A stretch of DNA of 64,000 nt. Origin: Zarea fungicola (lineage: Eukaryota; Ascomycota; Sordariomycetes; Hypocreales; Cordycipitaceae). This document shows, piece by piece, positions 1 to 10,866 of this stretch. Numbering within the stretch: position 1 is the stretch's first letter; every line of letters starts with the position of its first letter. The stretch is taken from assembly GCA_900169235.1 (NCBI GenBank), contig FWCC01000204.1, positions 148,928 to 212,927 of the forward strand, written 5' to 3'. The translations under genes were made by a program, and so were the position numbers. The notes beneath the pieces were generated by a model, which had not been told where the DNA came from, ran no database searches, and saw only the letters and a list, made by a program, of their open reading frames with translations.

Positions 1-1023
1 CAACCCTGCGGGCCGAAATGGATTGAACCCTTTGTCTTTTTTATTGATTCCACATGTGGAGAAAGTTTGGGGTCCTTGGGAACGGCCAACCGTTTTTGAA
101 CTGGACGTTTAATTTTTCTTTTGGTAGGTTGGTAGGTTGGTAGGGTTGGCGACTAACAAGAAGTTGTCGTTGCTTCGACTGACAACCCGGGCGGCGGCTG
201 CGCCATGGTGTCTTACGTATTGTGAAAGGGCTTCTCTCGTATTGTCAAGTAGCTGTTATACCCAAGAACCCAGAAAGCTGCAGCAACAAGGCTAATATTA
301 GATTTTGCTGTCGTCTCCAACACGGAAGCTCTCCAGTCATGTCCCGCCTTTCTGCCTCTTCTTCACCTCTTGTCACGCCTTGACGGACAGGTTCGCAAGG
401 CTGCCAACCTCCACCTGACCATTTGAAGCAGGGTTGGGAACAGGCAACACAGCCACACCGGCCGAACGATGGGTTCCATCACCCGCAGCCGCGGCGATTG
501 TGTCACTTTCTTCTCCGCGGTCACAAGCGCAATATGGAGCCAACCTGGTTCTTTGATTACTTGCAAATGATGCTTCTCCTTCCGAATCCCGTTAGTCTCA
601 CCGCAGAGCCTTGTTTTCGGTCAGGGCTTACGACTAACAAGCGTCCGTATCAAGGTGTAAGTTGAAGCAATAACTATACGTTGGCTATTATACACCGTAC
701 ATGACCGGCCGCACTCACGTAGTTGGTCGCCTTTTCGCCCAGGTATTTTATACAATTTACAATGTACAATTTACAATGTACAATTTGACGTGCATGTATA
801 TACCAAGGCTTGGCAATGACGAGGAGCGTTGGCAGTAGTCATTGCCAGCCACTGCCCCGACAACCATCTACACCTTTGGCAGCCATCTCCGACGCCCAGC
901 ATCATCGCATTGATTTCTTACGACGCCCGACATGATCGCATTGCCTTGTAATAAAAAACTCGTCAATATGTAACCCATACCTTTGTTTATCCACATCATC
1001 AATCTTCTGCTAAGCCCCCAAAC
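1..1023. other. Intergenic, no gene seen
   Basis: No reading frame here looks like protein. The stretch holds a short GGTTGGTA-type repeat near 125-148 and about three copies of a 14 bp ACAATTTACAATGT-like unit at 748-786. It lies downstream of the acetyltransferase gene that ends at 1024. Confidence 0.6.
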
Positions 1024-1710
1024 TCACTCCATCTCCACCCACCGCTCAACCCCCTCGGGCCACCACATCATCGGCGGAAACTCCATCTCCTCCCCCTCGA
1101 CCCGAACCACCTCCCACCCCATTGAAAGGTACGCCTTGCGCCCTTGCTCCGTCGCCTCCAGGTACGCCGGCACGCCCAGCTCCTCGCACCGCTCCATGCC
1201 CCATCGCACGCACGCCGTCGCCGCCCCTCGCCTCCGCCACGCCGGATCGACCGCCATGTACGACAGGAACCCGTACCTTTGCCCGCCCACCAGCCTGTGC
1301 TTCATCGCAAACGCGGGCGCCATGATTTGCCTCGCCGACTCCCGCGCCGCCGCCGGCTCGACGTACTCTAGCCTATTCGTGTACGGCTCCACGACGGCTT
1401 CCTCGGGCGTGCGTTCGCGGTCGTACACGGCCCAGTACGCCGTGCCGATGATGGTTTCTGCGCCGCTCTCGGGGTCTGTGTGCACGCACTTCACGGCAAA
1501 GGGCACAGAGGGAAAGGACGCGGCGTGCTCGAGGACGGCAGTCCAGTGGGCGAGGGCGGTGCGAGCCCAGCTTGACGGGTCGTGGGGGGAGCCAAAGAGC
1601 AGAGGTCCAATGGACTCGTGGGCAAAGGACAAGGACAGGATCTCGGCGCAGCGGATCATGTCGGCCTCTTGGCTTGGTTCAACACGGAGGTTGGGGTTGG
1701 GGTTTGGCAT
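1024..1710 (-). CDS. GNAT-family N-acetyltransferase
   Basis: Single-exon gene of 228 residues. It should transfer an acetyl group from acetyl-CoA to a small molecule or protein amine; the substrate cannot be read from the sequence. The acetyl-CoA pyrophosphate loop is visible around residues 150-170 (VDPAWRRRGAATACVRWG), preceded by the beta-4 strand YGFLSYMAV. The C-terminal YLSMGWEVVRVEG block matches the usual GNAT end, in which a conserved aromatic precedes a GF/GW turn. The start is the first ATG of the frame and is followed by an NPNPN stretch. A (GT)n/(GAGT)n microsatellite sits just upstream in the promoter. Fungi carry many paralogues of this type, so no specific symbol is given. 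Confidence 0.85.
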   Translation of the reverse strand: MPNPNPNLRVEPSQEADMIRCAEILSLSFAHESIGPLLFGSPHDPSSWARTALAHWTAVLEHAASFPSVPFAVKCVHTDPESGAETIIGTAYWAVYDRERTPEEAVVEPYTNRLEYVEPAAARESARQIMAPAFAMKHRLVGGQRYGFLSYMAVDPAWRRRGAATACVRWGMERCEELGVPAYLEATEQGRKAYLSMGWEVVRVEGEEMEFPPMMWWPEGVERWVEME

Positions 1711-1727
1711 GGTGACTGTTTTTGTCT

Positions 1728-1785
1728 AGAGATGTGTGTGTGAGAGTGTGTGTGTGTGAGAGAGTGTGTGTGTATCTGAGCTGTG
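1728..1785. repeat. (GT)n / GAGAG microsatellite
   Basis: A run of GT dinucleotides interrupted by GAGAG lies just 5' of the acetyltransferase start codon, on the transcribed side of its promoter or leader. Confidence 0.8.
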
Positions 1786-3131
1786 TCCTGTAGATTGAGG
1801 AAGAACATCAACCCTGCAAAGTAACCCTGAGAAAAATAATCAAGGCTGGATTGGTCGCCTAGAGCGGGGTAATACTTTATCAACAATATTAAAAAAGACA
1901 ACAAGTTTCACCGACATAGTTCCATTGTCATACCAGGGCTTGCACGCATGGGTGTCGTGCAGGATCGCGCAAGTTCATTTCCATGTGGAGATGGCAGCCT
2001 TGCCGAATTGGACTCGCCGACAAGCCAGCCGCCCGTCGCTGCCAAGAGTTTTCCATGGATAATCACCGACATGTGTTATCCGCAAAGTTCCGTTGTTCCT
2101 ACATTGCATCTCATCATCTCGAGGCCGGAAAGTGCTGTGACTCACCCGCTGCCATCCGTATGCAAAAGTACCAATGGCCAGATCAGCGTTGCCAAGACGT
2201 CGGCTGTCGGGCTTGCCAACATGGATTGAGTCAGAGAATGGAAAAGTGGCTTTGCCATGAATAAAACATCATGGCCAATTCTCATGCCACCTGTTTGTTG
2301 CCAGTTTCATTCCACCATTCTCATGACCATTCTCATCCACCTGTTACCATTCAAGAGAAGCATGTCAAACACGGCAGGGAACAAACATAATGAATCAAAC
2401 TCGATTCATGCAGCTTCTCTAAATAATAAAGAAAACTATTTAACAAAGGAAAAGAGTGAAAAAAAAAAGATGGGCTTTAGAGCAGCAGCAATCAATGTGA
2501 ATAAAATGTGACTTTCATGGCAAATCCCTCCCTCCCGAAAAAAGTAACGGAAATCGCAACGCCAATTCGTGATTCGCAAGACTCAAGAAAAAAATAATCG
2601 AGTGGCATCGTGTCGTGTCAACGCAAAAGCAAATGGCATGACCAAATAAATCGCCCCTGAAAAAACACACAAGACACAAAGGAAGACTTGCCCGCGAAAC
2701 ACAAGTCTGTTTTCAGTCCAACGCCCCGAAAAAACAACAATTCCCTCCCCAAGGAAACAAAACAAAACTGTTTAGTTGTTTTGAAAAAAATGGTGAAAAG
2801 AGGGGGGGAAGCTGTCAAGGAAAGACAAACAAACGCACAACCTCAATATGAGCCGAATTTCCGTGCAAAGTCGAATTCCAGCGAGGCCTTGTCAAAAGTT
2901 GGCATCCCAAACGGGCAACACCTCGTCAAAAGACGACTGTCAACTTTTTCTCTTCGTCTTCAGCAACTTCGTGCTCTCTCTCTCTCTCCGTCTCTCTCCG
3001 TCTCTCAACCTCCAGCATCTTCCTTCTTGCCATCGAGTCCAAATAAATCACCGCCGCTTGCTTTTTAAAACGTCTGTTTACTAGCAATACAATACATGTG
3101 GTCAGCGCTGTTCTTCATGCAGCCGGCAGAA
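1786..3131. other. Intergenic between acetyltransferase promoter and NAM8 3' end
   Basis: No supported gene. It contains the upstream region of the acetyltransferase and, near 2,940-3,010, a CT-rich tract just beyond the Nam8-like gene's stop codon. Short open frames here lack codon bias or recognisable motifs. Confidence 0.55.
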
Positions 3132-4798
3132 TTACTCTGTTCCATTTACCTGGGGGGGGCCAGCAGGTCCAGGTGGGCCGGCAGGACCGGCAGGACCCTG
3201 ACCGGGAGCAGGTCCGCCAAAGTGTTGCGGTCCATAAGGACCGGGACCACCATGGCCAGGCATTCCCATGTAGTGAGGAGGGGGAGGGGCGGGACGGTAG
3301 GGGGTACCAACGCCGGAGTTGTTCTGCGAGCGGCCCCAGCTCAGGCGGACGCGCGAGTTACCAATGGGGTAGCCCTGCATCTGGTTGATGGCCATCTCGG
3401 CAGCGTGACGGTGGACAAACTGCACAAAACCGCAGCCCTTGCCAGGAGGAATCTTGACGTAGGTGATTTCTCCAAAGCCCTGGAAGAAGGAGCGCAGCTC
3501 GTCCTCGGTGACGTAGCCCGAGAGACCACCAACAAAGACGGTGGTGTTGTTGGGGTCGGTGAACTGGTTCATCTGCGTAGCCGGGTTGTAGCCGCCATAG
3601 GCGAAGCCCTGCATGTTGCCACCCCACATGGGCTGCTGGGGCATACCACCACCGCCCATCATGGGTGCACCGTTTCCACCGTGGTGGCCGTGGCCGAATC
3701 CGTGGTTGCCGCTTGCACTAGTTAAATTTGGTTGGTTGGCTGAGCTGCACATGGTTACGCTTTGCAAGACAAGGACAAGGACAGCTTACCGGTTCTTGGG
3801 AGTAGCAGTGGAGATGCGCATGGGTCGGTTACCGCAGTAGACACCCTGCATCTCGACAAGAGCGCGCTGCTGGTCGTTCTCGTCAGAGAAGCGGACGAAG
3901 CCGTAACCGCGGCTCTGGCCCGACATGGCATCCGTCATGATTTTAGCAGACTTGCAAGAGGGGAAGCGCGCCTGGAACAGAGAGACCAAGACATATTCGT
4001 TGACCTCGGGGCCGAGATCGCCAACAAAGATGCTGTACTCGGGACCGCGGTCGTCTCTTTTCGAAGTCATTAGTAAAGGTATAATTCAAATACCACGCAG
4101 AGAATACCACGCAGAGGAAGGAGACGAAGAAGATTGAAAAGGGGGCAAGGTGTATTTGGCAAACGGAGCATTAAAGGCTCCCCAGGCAGCCAGTCACAAA
4201 ACAAGCACGCGGCCAAAAAGTGAGTGTGCGAGTGTGTTGGTGGCATGAGCATACAAAGTGGGGACCATGACTACATGAACAATGCGCTCAAAGCAGTGTG
4301 TGAATGGGCATGGGAGAAGATCAATGGGCATATTGTACATACCTGCGGTCCACAAGGCCACCGCCAGACGCCCAGTTGAGCTTGAACTGGCGGGAGCTGT
4401 TGGGAACGGGGTTACCGTTGAGGCCCAACGCCTTGCCGGCAGCGTCAGCGCCCTGGAACTCCACGAAGCAGTATCCGGCATTACTACGTCTTGTTAGCAC
4501 TGGTAGATTTCGTTGGCATTGTTGGCGCGGAAGCATACCCAGAGTTCTTATCGCGGATAACCTTGACGTTGACAGTCTCGCCAGCGGCAGAGAGGAAGAC
4601 ACCCTTGATGAAGTTCTCGTCCATCCAGGGCTCAAGCTCGCCCATCCACAGAGTGGTCTTGGACTGGTCCTGAGAGGAGCCAGTAGGAGGGGGGGCGGAC
4701 ATGTCGCCGGCAGGGGGAGTGCCGTTGGCGAAGGACATTTGGCCGTTGGCAGAGCCGCCGTTGGCAGAAGCAGCGCGGAAAGAGGGATCAAGTTCCAT
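3132..4798 (-). CDS. NAM8: Three-RRM RNA-binding protein, Nam8/Csx1 (TIA-1-like) family
   Basis: Four exons on the minus strand (4798-4539, 4483-4343, 4056-3790, 3717-3132) join in frame to 417 residues. RRM1 (about 48-130) has an RNP-2 of the form TTLWMGEL and an RNP-1 NAGYCFVEF formed across the first splice. RRM2 (about 141-220) has YSIFVGDL and RGYGFVRF. RRM3 (about 281-350) has TTVFVGGL and GCGFVQF. The tail is rich in Gly and Pro. Family members bind uridine-rich RNA and act in 5' splice-site choice (Nam8, U1 snRNP) or stress-mRNA stability (S. pombe Csx1); which role applies here is not visible. The frame is open upstream to 4867, but ATG 4798 gives the usual MELDP-like start. A very long 5' region separates it from ECM29. 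Confidence 0.9.
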
Positions 4799-7700
4799 GG
4801 TGATCTGTCGTTGGTCAATACACGCACGAGGATAGCTGGTAGTGACAATGGGCTGTTGACTACACACTGATAAAGTAAAAATGTCGAAACAGTTTAAAAT
4901 TGAAACGTGGGTGAGTGAGTGTTCTGCGATGCGGTCAGGTCAGCTGAACAATTACGTGCTCCGAGGTCGCAGAAGCCAAGGCTCACATGAAAGGTGCCGA
5001 AAATGCTGTATTAAATGCAGATTAATCGACAAGGAGGCTTGGCAAGAATTGTACACGGATCGAAAGGTCGTGAAATCTTTACGTCGAGAAACAAATCGTT
5101 AGGTGCGTAGCGGCAGAAAAGCTGGTATCCAGACGGAAACGTCGCGACAGTGGCAAGATGGTCGTACAGAGGATACTGGTAAAGACACCGCGACGCCGAG
5201 TTGAAAAGAGAAAGCAAGAAATGCTCTTCAAGACACGGAACTAAGGGAGAGAATGACAGAAGCTGGTTCCGACAAAATTCCCAAGGACAGATGTAAGTTC
5301 TACCGAAAATTCGCAACGAACGTGGTAAAACAGTTGGACGATGACGAAATGACGAGAACCTAGAAGAGGAGCAAGATTAGCAGCTGATTGAGGTGGTGGC
5401 TTCGTCTGTCCCTTTGTTTGCCTGTTCGTTTGCTAGTGGGAGCGCGCGGGTCTGTTGCCTGTCGCGGCTGGGCGCGGACCAAGGGGTGCCTGGTAAGGTG
5501 CCAATGGAAATGATGGAAGCGGAATCAGAGGCCGGGGGGTTTGTCTTCTTCATAAAATGGCGATGGAATGGCCGGAATTATTGATGTATTTTTCGCTGCC
5601 CTTGCTTGGCTCCAGGGGTTGGGTGAGGAGGGCCATCCGACGTGTCCGTGTCCTATGGGGATGGACGAAAACGGCGAGGTGCTTGCGACACGGATATTTT
5701 TGGGTCCAATGCGCCAGCAGGCGCACGCAAAGCATTCATGGCGACGAAAAAGACCAATTCGATGCACTATGGCCAGCTTGATACATTAAACAGTCGCCAA
5801 TTCAATGCTCTAAAGCTTGGCCAAGCCGTGGGTGATGACGAGGACCGGCAGCTGCGGACAGGCGCAGAGGCGCAGCCACGTCATCTGTGGGTGGTAATCA
5901 ATCGGGCGATCAGGCGGCCCCGACAGGTGGTCGAAAACGCGGATTTCATCAGATAAAAAATTGAATCGCAATTCGTCGAGTTCATTATCGAAGTTGTAGT
6001 CGAGTTTGTGATTTTTTTTCTTCCCTTGATCATTGGTGCGGCGATGACGCGGAGGGGCAGGTAGATTTTTCGAGGTGCGGCGCGCGCCAGGGAGCCACTC
6101 AAGCTCCCACCAGCAAACAGGACAGGCAGGACGAGGCGAAAAGGCAGGGCAAAGGGTTCCATCTATTGGAGGATTGGAGAAGCGACTTACTTTTAAGCGC
6201 CCGCAAAACAACCGTAAATCTCTTGACAATATCCGAAACACGCACAAGGGAAAACTCGCAGTAACCTTGAGGGAGGGGAAGGGGAAAGAAAAGATGTGGG
6301 AGGGAAGTAGAGAAAAAGAGGGAAAGGTCGCGCGAGGCAGAGAGAGGTCAGCGACCTTTTTTTTTTTTTTTTTTCTTTCGGCTGCTTGTGTCTTCCCTGG
6401 CTTTGGGGTGCTTGGGTGCAGTGCGGCTACTTCTGGGCAAAAAGGGCGAGCGAAAATAGGTGGTTGTGCTGCTGGGTGTTAGAAAGGAGACTAGTGACTT
6501 TCAGTGTGTTGGGGCCCTCTTTGGCAGTGGTTGAGTGGGAACAGATTGATGAGAAAGGCCTAGTTGAGGCTTATGCTGGGCTGGCAACTGGGTCACAGCT
6601 GGGCCGCAGCGCGGGGCGGACGGTGTACTCCGTCGGGGCTTGTGGTGCAGTGGAAGGCACTAGAAGACGCTGAAACGTGGCCGCTGGCAGCCATGACGCC
6701 TATAACCACTGGGCCACTGGGCCACTGTGCAGCCACTGTGCTGCGCTGCCTGTTTGCCGCTGTAGCCACCCAATGCTGCGGCCAGCCAGCCTGACGGCGG
6801 TTGACGGGCTTGGAACGCGCTGTTTCTTACCTGTTTGCTGGCCCAACTCGTGTTATCCACCAGGATCGACCGGGGAGGGGTGTCTTGCTTCTGCCAGGTT
6901 CGGAGACGCAGGGAGGGATCGAAGATCGGCTACAAGTGAACTGCACGTACCAGTCAGTATTGCAACTCTGCCTGATTCTCAATGTTGTGCTGATTTGTGG
7001 TCGTTCGTATTAGAATAGCATATGCTGTCAAAGCCCCGACAGAACGCCAGGCCGGCACAGCTGAGACAGGGCACAAACGTACGAGGCCGAGACAAGATGG
7101 ATGATTTCGCTAAACTTGACGATGGCAATTTGAACAAGTCGAGCTTGAACTTGTTTTAAACCCGGGATGGATGGGATGCTGGCCAAGTACCGAGTGTATG
7201 CCCACACCACTGTAAACTGGGGGCAAGGCAGACAGGCAGTACCTTGGCAGTGGATCAGCTATGTATGCTGCTACAGTGTCCGCCCTGCAGTGCGACAACA
7301 AATAGCTTGTATGCTGGCAGATGGAAGCAGCGCAACGCAATGCACGAGGTGGACTGGAGCAGAGCAAACAGACAATGGAAAGCCAGCAAAAAGGCAAAAT
7401 GTGATGAAATATCAAGAATAAATCAGGAATAAAACTGTTGAATCACTTATTTTCAAAGATGCAAAAGAGAAGAGGGAAGAGGTAGGGGCGGAGGCAAGGA
7501 CACAAGCATAAGCGGGCAGGCAGCCAGCAACACAATTCAGAGGATTCTCCTGACACGGCCACGGGTAGCAAGGGAGGAAGCTTGTGTGCCGGCGCAGTCG
7601 TACAGATTGAGCAGTGATATATTGGAATTGAAACTGATTGGACGGATGTCCGGCCGGACAGGCATGTACCTTGTGCTTTCTTGGCTGTGCCTGAAGGGTG

Positions 7701-7836
7701 TGATACGAGCATGGCTGTGACTTGAGGATACCAAGGCAAAAGGTTATTATCAGTGATTCAATTGGTACCAGAGGCGATCTGTTGGTAGTATTACCGTTTC
7801 TAGGCAAGTCGGCAGCACATCCTGCTTGTAGCCAGT
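4799..7836. other. Long divergent intergenic region, left part
   Basis: No gene recognised. This is the promoter side of the Nam8-like gene. It includes a 17-T run at 6358-6374 and purine-rich sequence at 6265-6350. Open frames of 60-145 codons occur on both strands but overlap each other and show no domain, so I treat them as chance. Confidence 0.5.
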
Positions 7837-7916
7837 CAAGCGGGTACCAAAAAACATGGCCACTTTTAAGACGCTCTACAGTGTAAGAAGCGGCCATGTT
7901 TTTTGGTACCCGCTTG
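7837..7916. repeat. Perfect 25-bp inverted repeat with 30-bp loop
   Basis: The arm at 7837-7861 and the arm at 7892-7916 are exact reverse complements over 25 bp, including an A6/T6 tract and a GGTACC site. They are separated by 30 bp. As RNA this would form a strong hairpin. No flanking target-site duplication is obvious. Confidence 0.9.
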
Positions 7917-10866
7917 CCAGTTCCATACATGCTCGTTATCGCCCCTATTTCTGACGTAGGTATGTACTTCACTCCGCTGTACCTGTAGGCATGCGGATGG
8001 TAGCAAGAAACTATTAGTGGGACAGCCTCTGCCAAAGTCGACAGGAAACCTTGACTGGCCACACCAACAACCTCTGGCGAGTCTTGGTGGCTGTGCGGCA
8101 GCTTTGGGCCGCCGGGAATGGTTTAGCCGGATGCTCAAAAAGAGTGGGCTGCAGTGCGGCTCACAGAGGAGAGGAGCCACTTGCCACAGTGCGGCGGCGT
8201 ACGGCGTGCCACACAGGCTACAGCTGGTTCACCTCCTTTATTACTGCTATTACTCCCACGACTCCCAGTCGCGGCATCGCTGGCTCCCGTCTCCGTTTGC
8301 GGCTTTCTACAGCGTTTTGAAAGGAGGCTTGACCAAAGTCCAGGCAGGCCGCGCCTCTTTTCCCTCTTCTTGTCATTTGTTTCCACTCCAGTACCAAGCA
8401 AATGCCGCACACAGTTGTGGGTACAAGTCACACGCAGACACTCAGTTTACTGATACACACTCACTATCAGTAGCCCGCTGGCCGGTTCCTGCAGCTAGTT
8501 ACTGCCTGTCCTGCTTTGCGTCAAGAAAAAGCAAAAACGCAAGTTCACTGCTGCGAGTTCACTGCTGTACACGGATGATCATGGCGGACAGGCAGTGTTA
8601 CTTGTAGGGTGAAGCTTAAAAGGCTAAAAGGCAAAAGGCAACAACATGGTTATACTCAGTACGGCATCACATCTTCCCAGTAACAACCACAAAGTCTGCT
8701 AGAATATACGCCGACACATTCACAATGCAACTAATCCGTACAAACAAAAGTACAGCTCGCATTCCATTCATTACTGGTACGCTGTTTTACCACTGTGGAT
8801 CATCCATGGCACTCGGCAGCCACACGGCTCTCTGACTGCCTTGCTGGCCTCTGACTGGCCCGGCTTGCAGCCCCTGTCCAGCGCAGGCAACCCTGCTGCA
8901 TTAGTGGATCATCAAAGCAGCTCTCGCTTGCGCCCTTGGAGCACCTCCCTGTCCGCTTCAAACGCCTCGACTTGAACTGTCAGCTCTGTATTCCTGAACA
9001 ACAACGTGACTATTTTCACCTGCGGGCCATGGTACAGAACTCGGGCCAAGTCTGGGGTAGCCGTTGGAATTACATGGCAAACGGCAACACAAGCAGTCAA
9101 AGCACCTCGTGTATACCTCCATAATTATGCTTCTGCTCTGATTCCATCAGCCATCAATCAACAACAGCTCTGCCAATCTGCATCTATCCAATGCAATATC
9201 CCGTCATTGAAAAATCCACATCCTGCCAACCTGCTTAGTCTCCGCCCTTGCACCCGGAGACGTGCACAACTACGCAATGCACGGCATGGTCCAAATGGGT
9301 CCATCGCCGTATCCCTTGCAAAACTAACAAACCTAAATCGCAGCCTAGTCAACTCCCGAGAAACCCGAGTTGCCCAGTATCAACTTTTTCGTTTTCGTTT
9401 GATAGTGGCTGCCGCTGCCATGATGACATTCATGATGCCATTGTCGTCTCTCGTCCACGGCGTGTCTACGCACATGGCATGCACACTCCTCCATCGCAAA
9501 TCTCTACTCAACTTTGTACAAGAGATCAATGGCATAACATCCGTATTATCCCGCAACAGGCATCTCGAAACGCCGGCTGTTAAAAGCCGGGCTGATGGGT
9601 GTGCCACCTTTAGATGGAGTGGGCAATAAGAACCCTCTCCAGAGAGGGCAAAGTCTGGGCAGTCAATGGCCACGCACTAAAACAGCCTCCTTTCTAGCGA
9701 TCTCTTCAATCATACGCTTTCCGCAATAGTAGTTGTCATGGCTTCCCCAGCTATGGCCTATACCCCTCACTCGCCTCAAGCTACTTGGACTCCTTCCGCA
9801 GAGTCCCTTGCTCCCCCTATTCATGTCCTTGACACGTCTCCCGGTAAGACATGGCATGATGCCGCAAAAAAGCTGCTCAACATCTCTACCAGTAATCCTC
9901 GTATCATCCACACTTTTGCCTTGTGGAGCAAGGGCTTTTGTCTTGGAATGTCTACATGTGGCAGCTAACTGGTCAGAGTGGTGCGGATCTGTGGCGTTCC
10001 GGTAGGAAACTAAGTTGATACATGTGTAATCTGTTCTCGGAGCCTTTATCAAATACATTTTCCAGGTTAAAAAGAGCTCACGCAAGGCACGCCGCTCGTC
10101 TGATTATCGGCGCACTGGCTTGGCGCCATCAAGCATGAAAAGCCAGCAAACACCCAGCTACAGGCAAGCTGTTATTGCAGGCACATTATAATGCCAACAA
10201 ACGGGAAAAGGGGCGCGGAAACCAACTAAACCAATTGCATTCGTATGCTGAGCAATCCATCATCCATCATCGTTCGACCACCGTGGGCCATAAGCTCTTT
10301 GCACGCCGACCGTTCCGTGCGCCGACCAAAATAGACCATCCCTGGAACTGGAGCCAAGCTTACAAGCCTACACTTGGCTACTTGGAGCTTGGTGTTTGAC
10401 AGCCTGGCAATAAAATGCCTCCTGACGGTTCGACTTTGCCGGTGAGGATACACCATCACTGGCCATCTTCAGCTGCTTCAATAAAAAAAACTAAATCTGC
10501 ACTCATTTACGAATCCAAAACATTGCTCATCGCACTTGAAATAGACCATCTCTCTGCATGTCGTGCTGGTGCTGGCCTCTATGGCCTATGTGGTGGTCCG
10601 CTGCTTAGTCAGGATAGCTGTCGTAAACGTCGCCGCCTGCAAGGCTTCAGTTGACTGCATCACTCAGACAGAGCTTGGGTCGGCCATCATCGTCATCGTC
10701 ATCGTCGTTCGTCATCTGGAGTTGCCTGTATCGTAAAACTGTCGCTCACTTCATTTTCGCCTGCTGCTCTTCGTTTGTTTGTCATGTTCTGCGTAGCACT
10801 CGACATTTTGCATCCAACTTCTTCCCCGCCATTCCTCCCCGCGCAAACGCGCAACCCTGGACTGTA
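7917..10866. other. Divergent intergenic region, right part (ECM29 promoter side)
   Basis: No supported gene. A short (TCATCG)n repeat lies at about 10,687-10,712, upstream of ECM29. A scan by eye for tRNA B-box sequences on both strands gave nothing convincing. Confidence 0.5.

Noticed and set aside
7412..8607. Two opposite frames of about 200 codons in the gene-poor interval
   Set aside because: They overlap simple-sequence and hairpin DNA, are Ser/Cys/His-rich with no domain or signal, and no splice model improves them.
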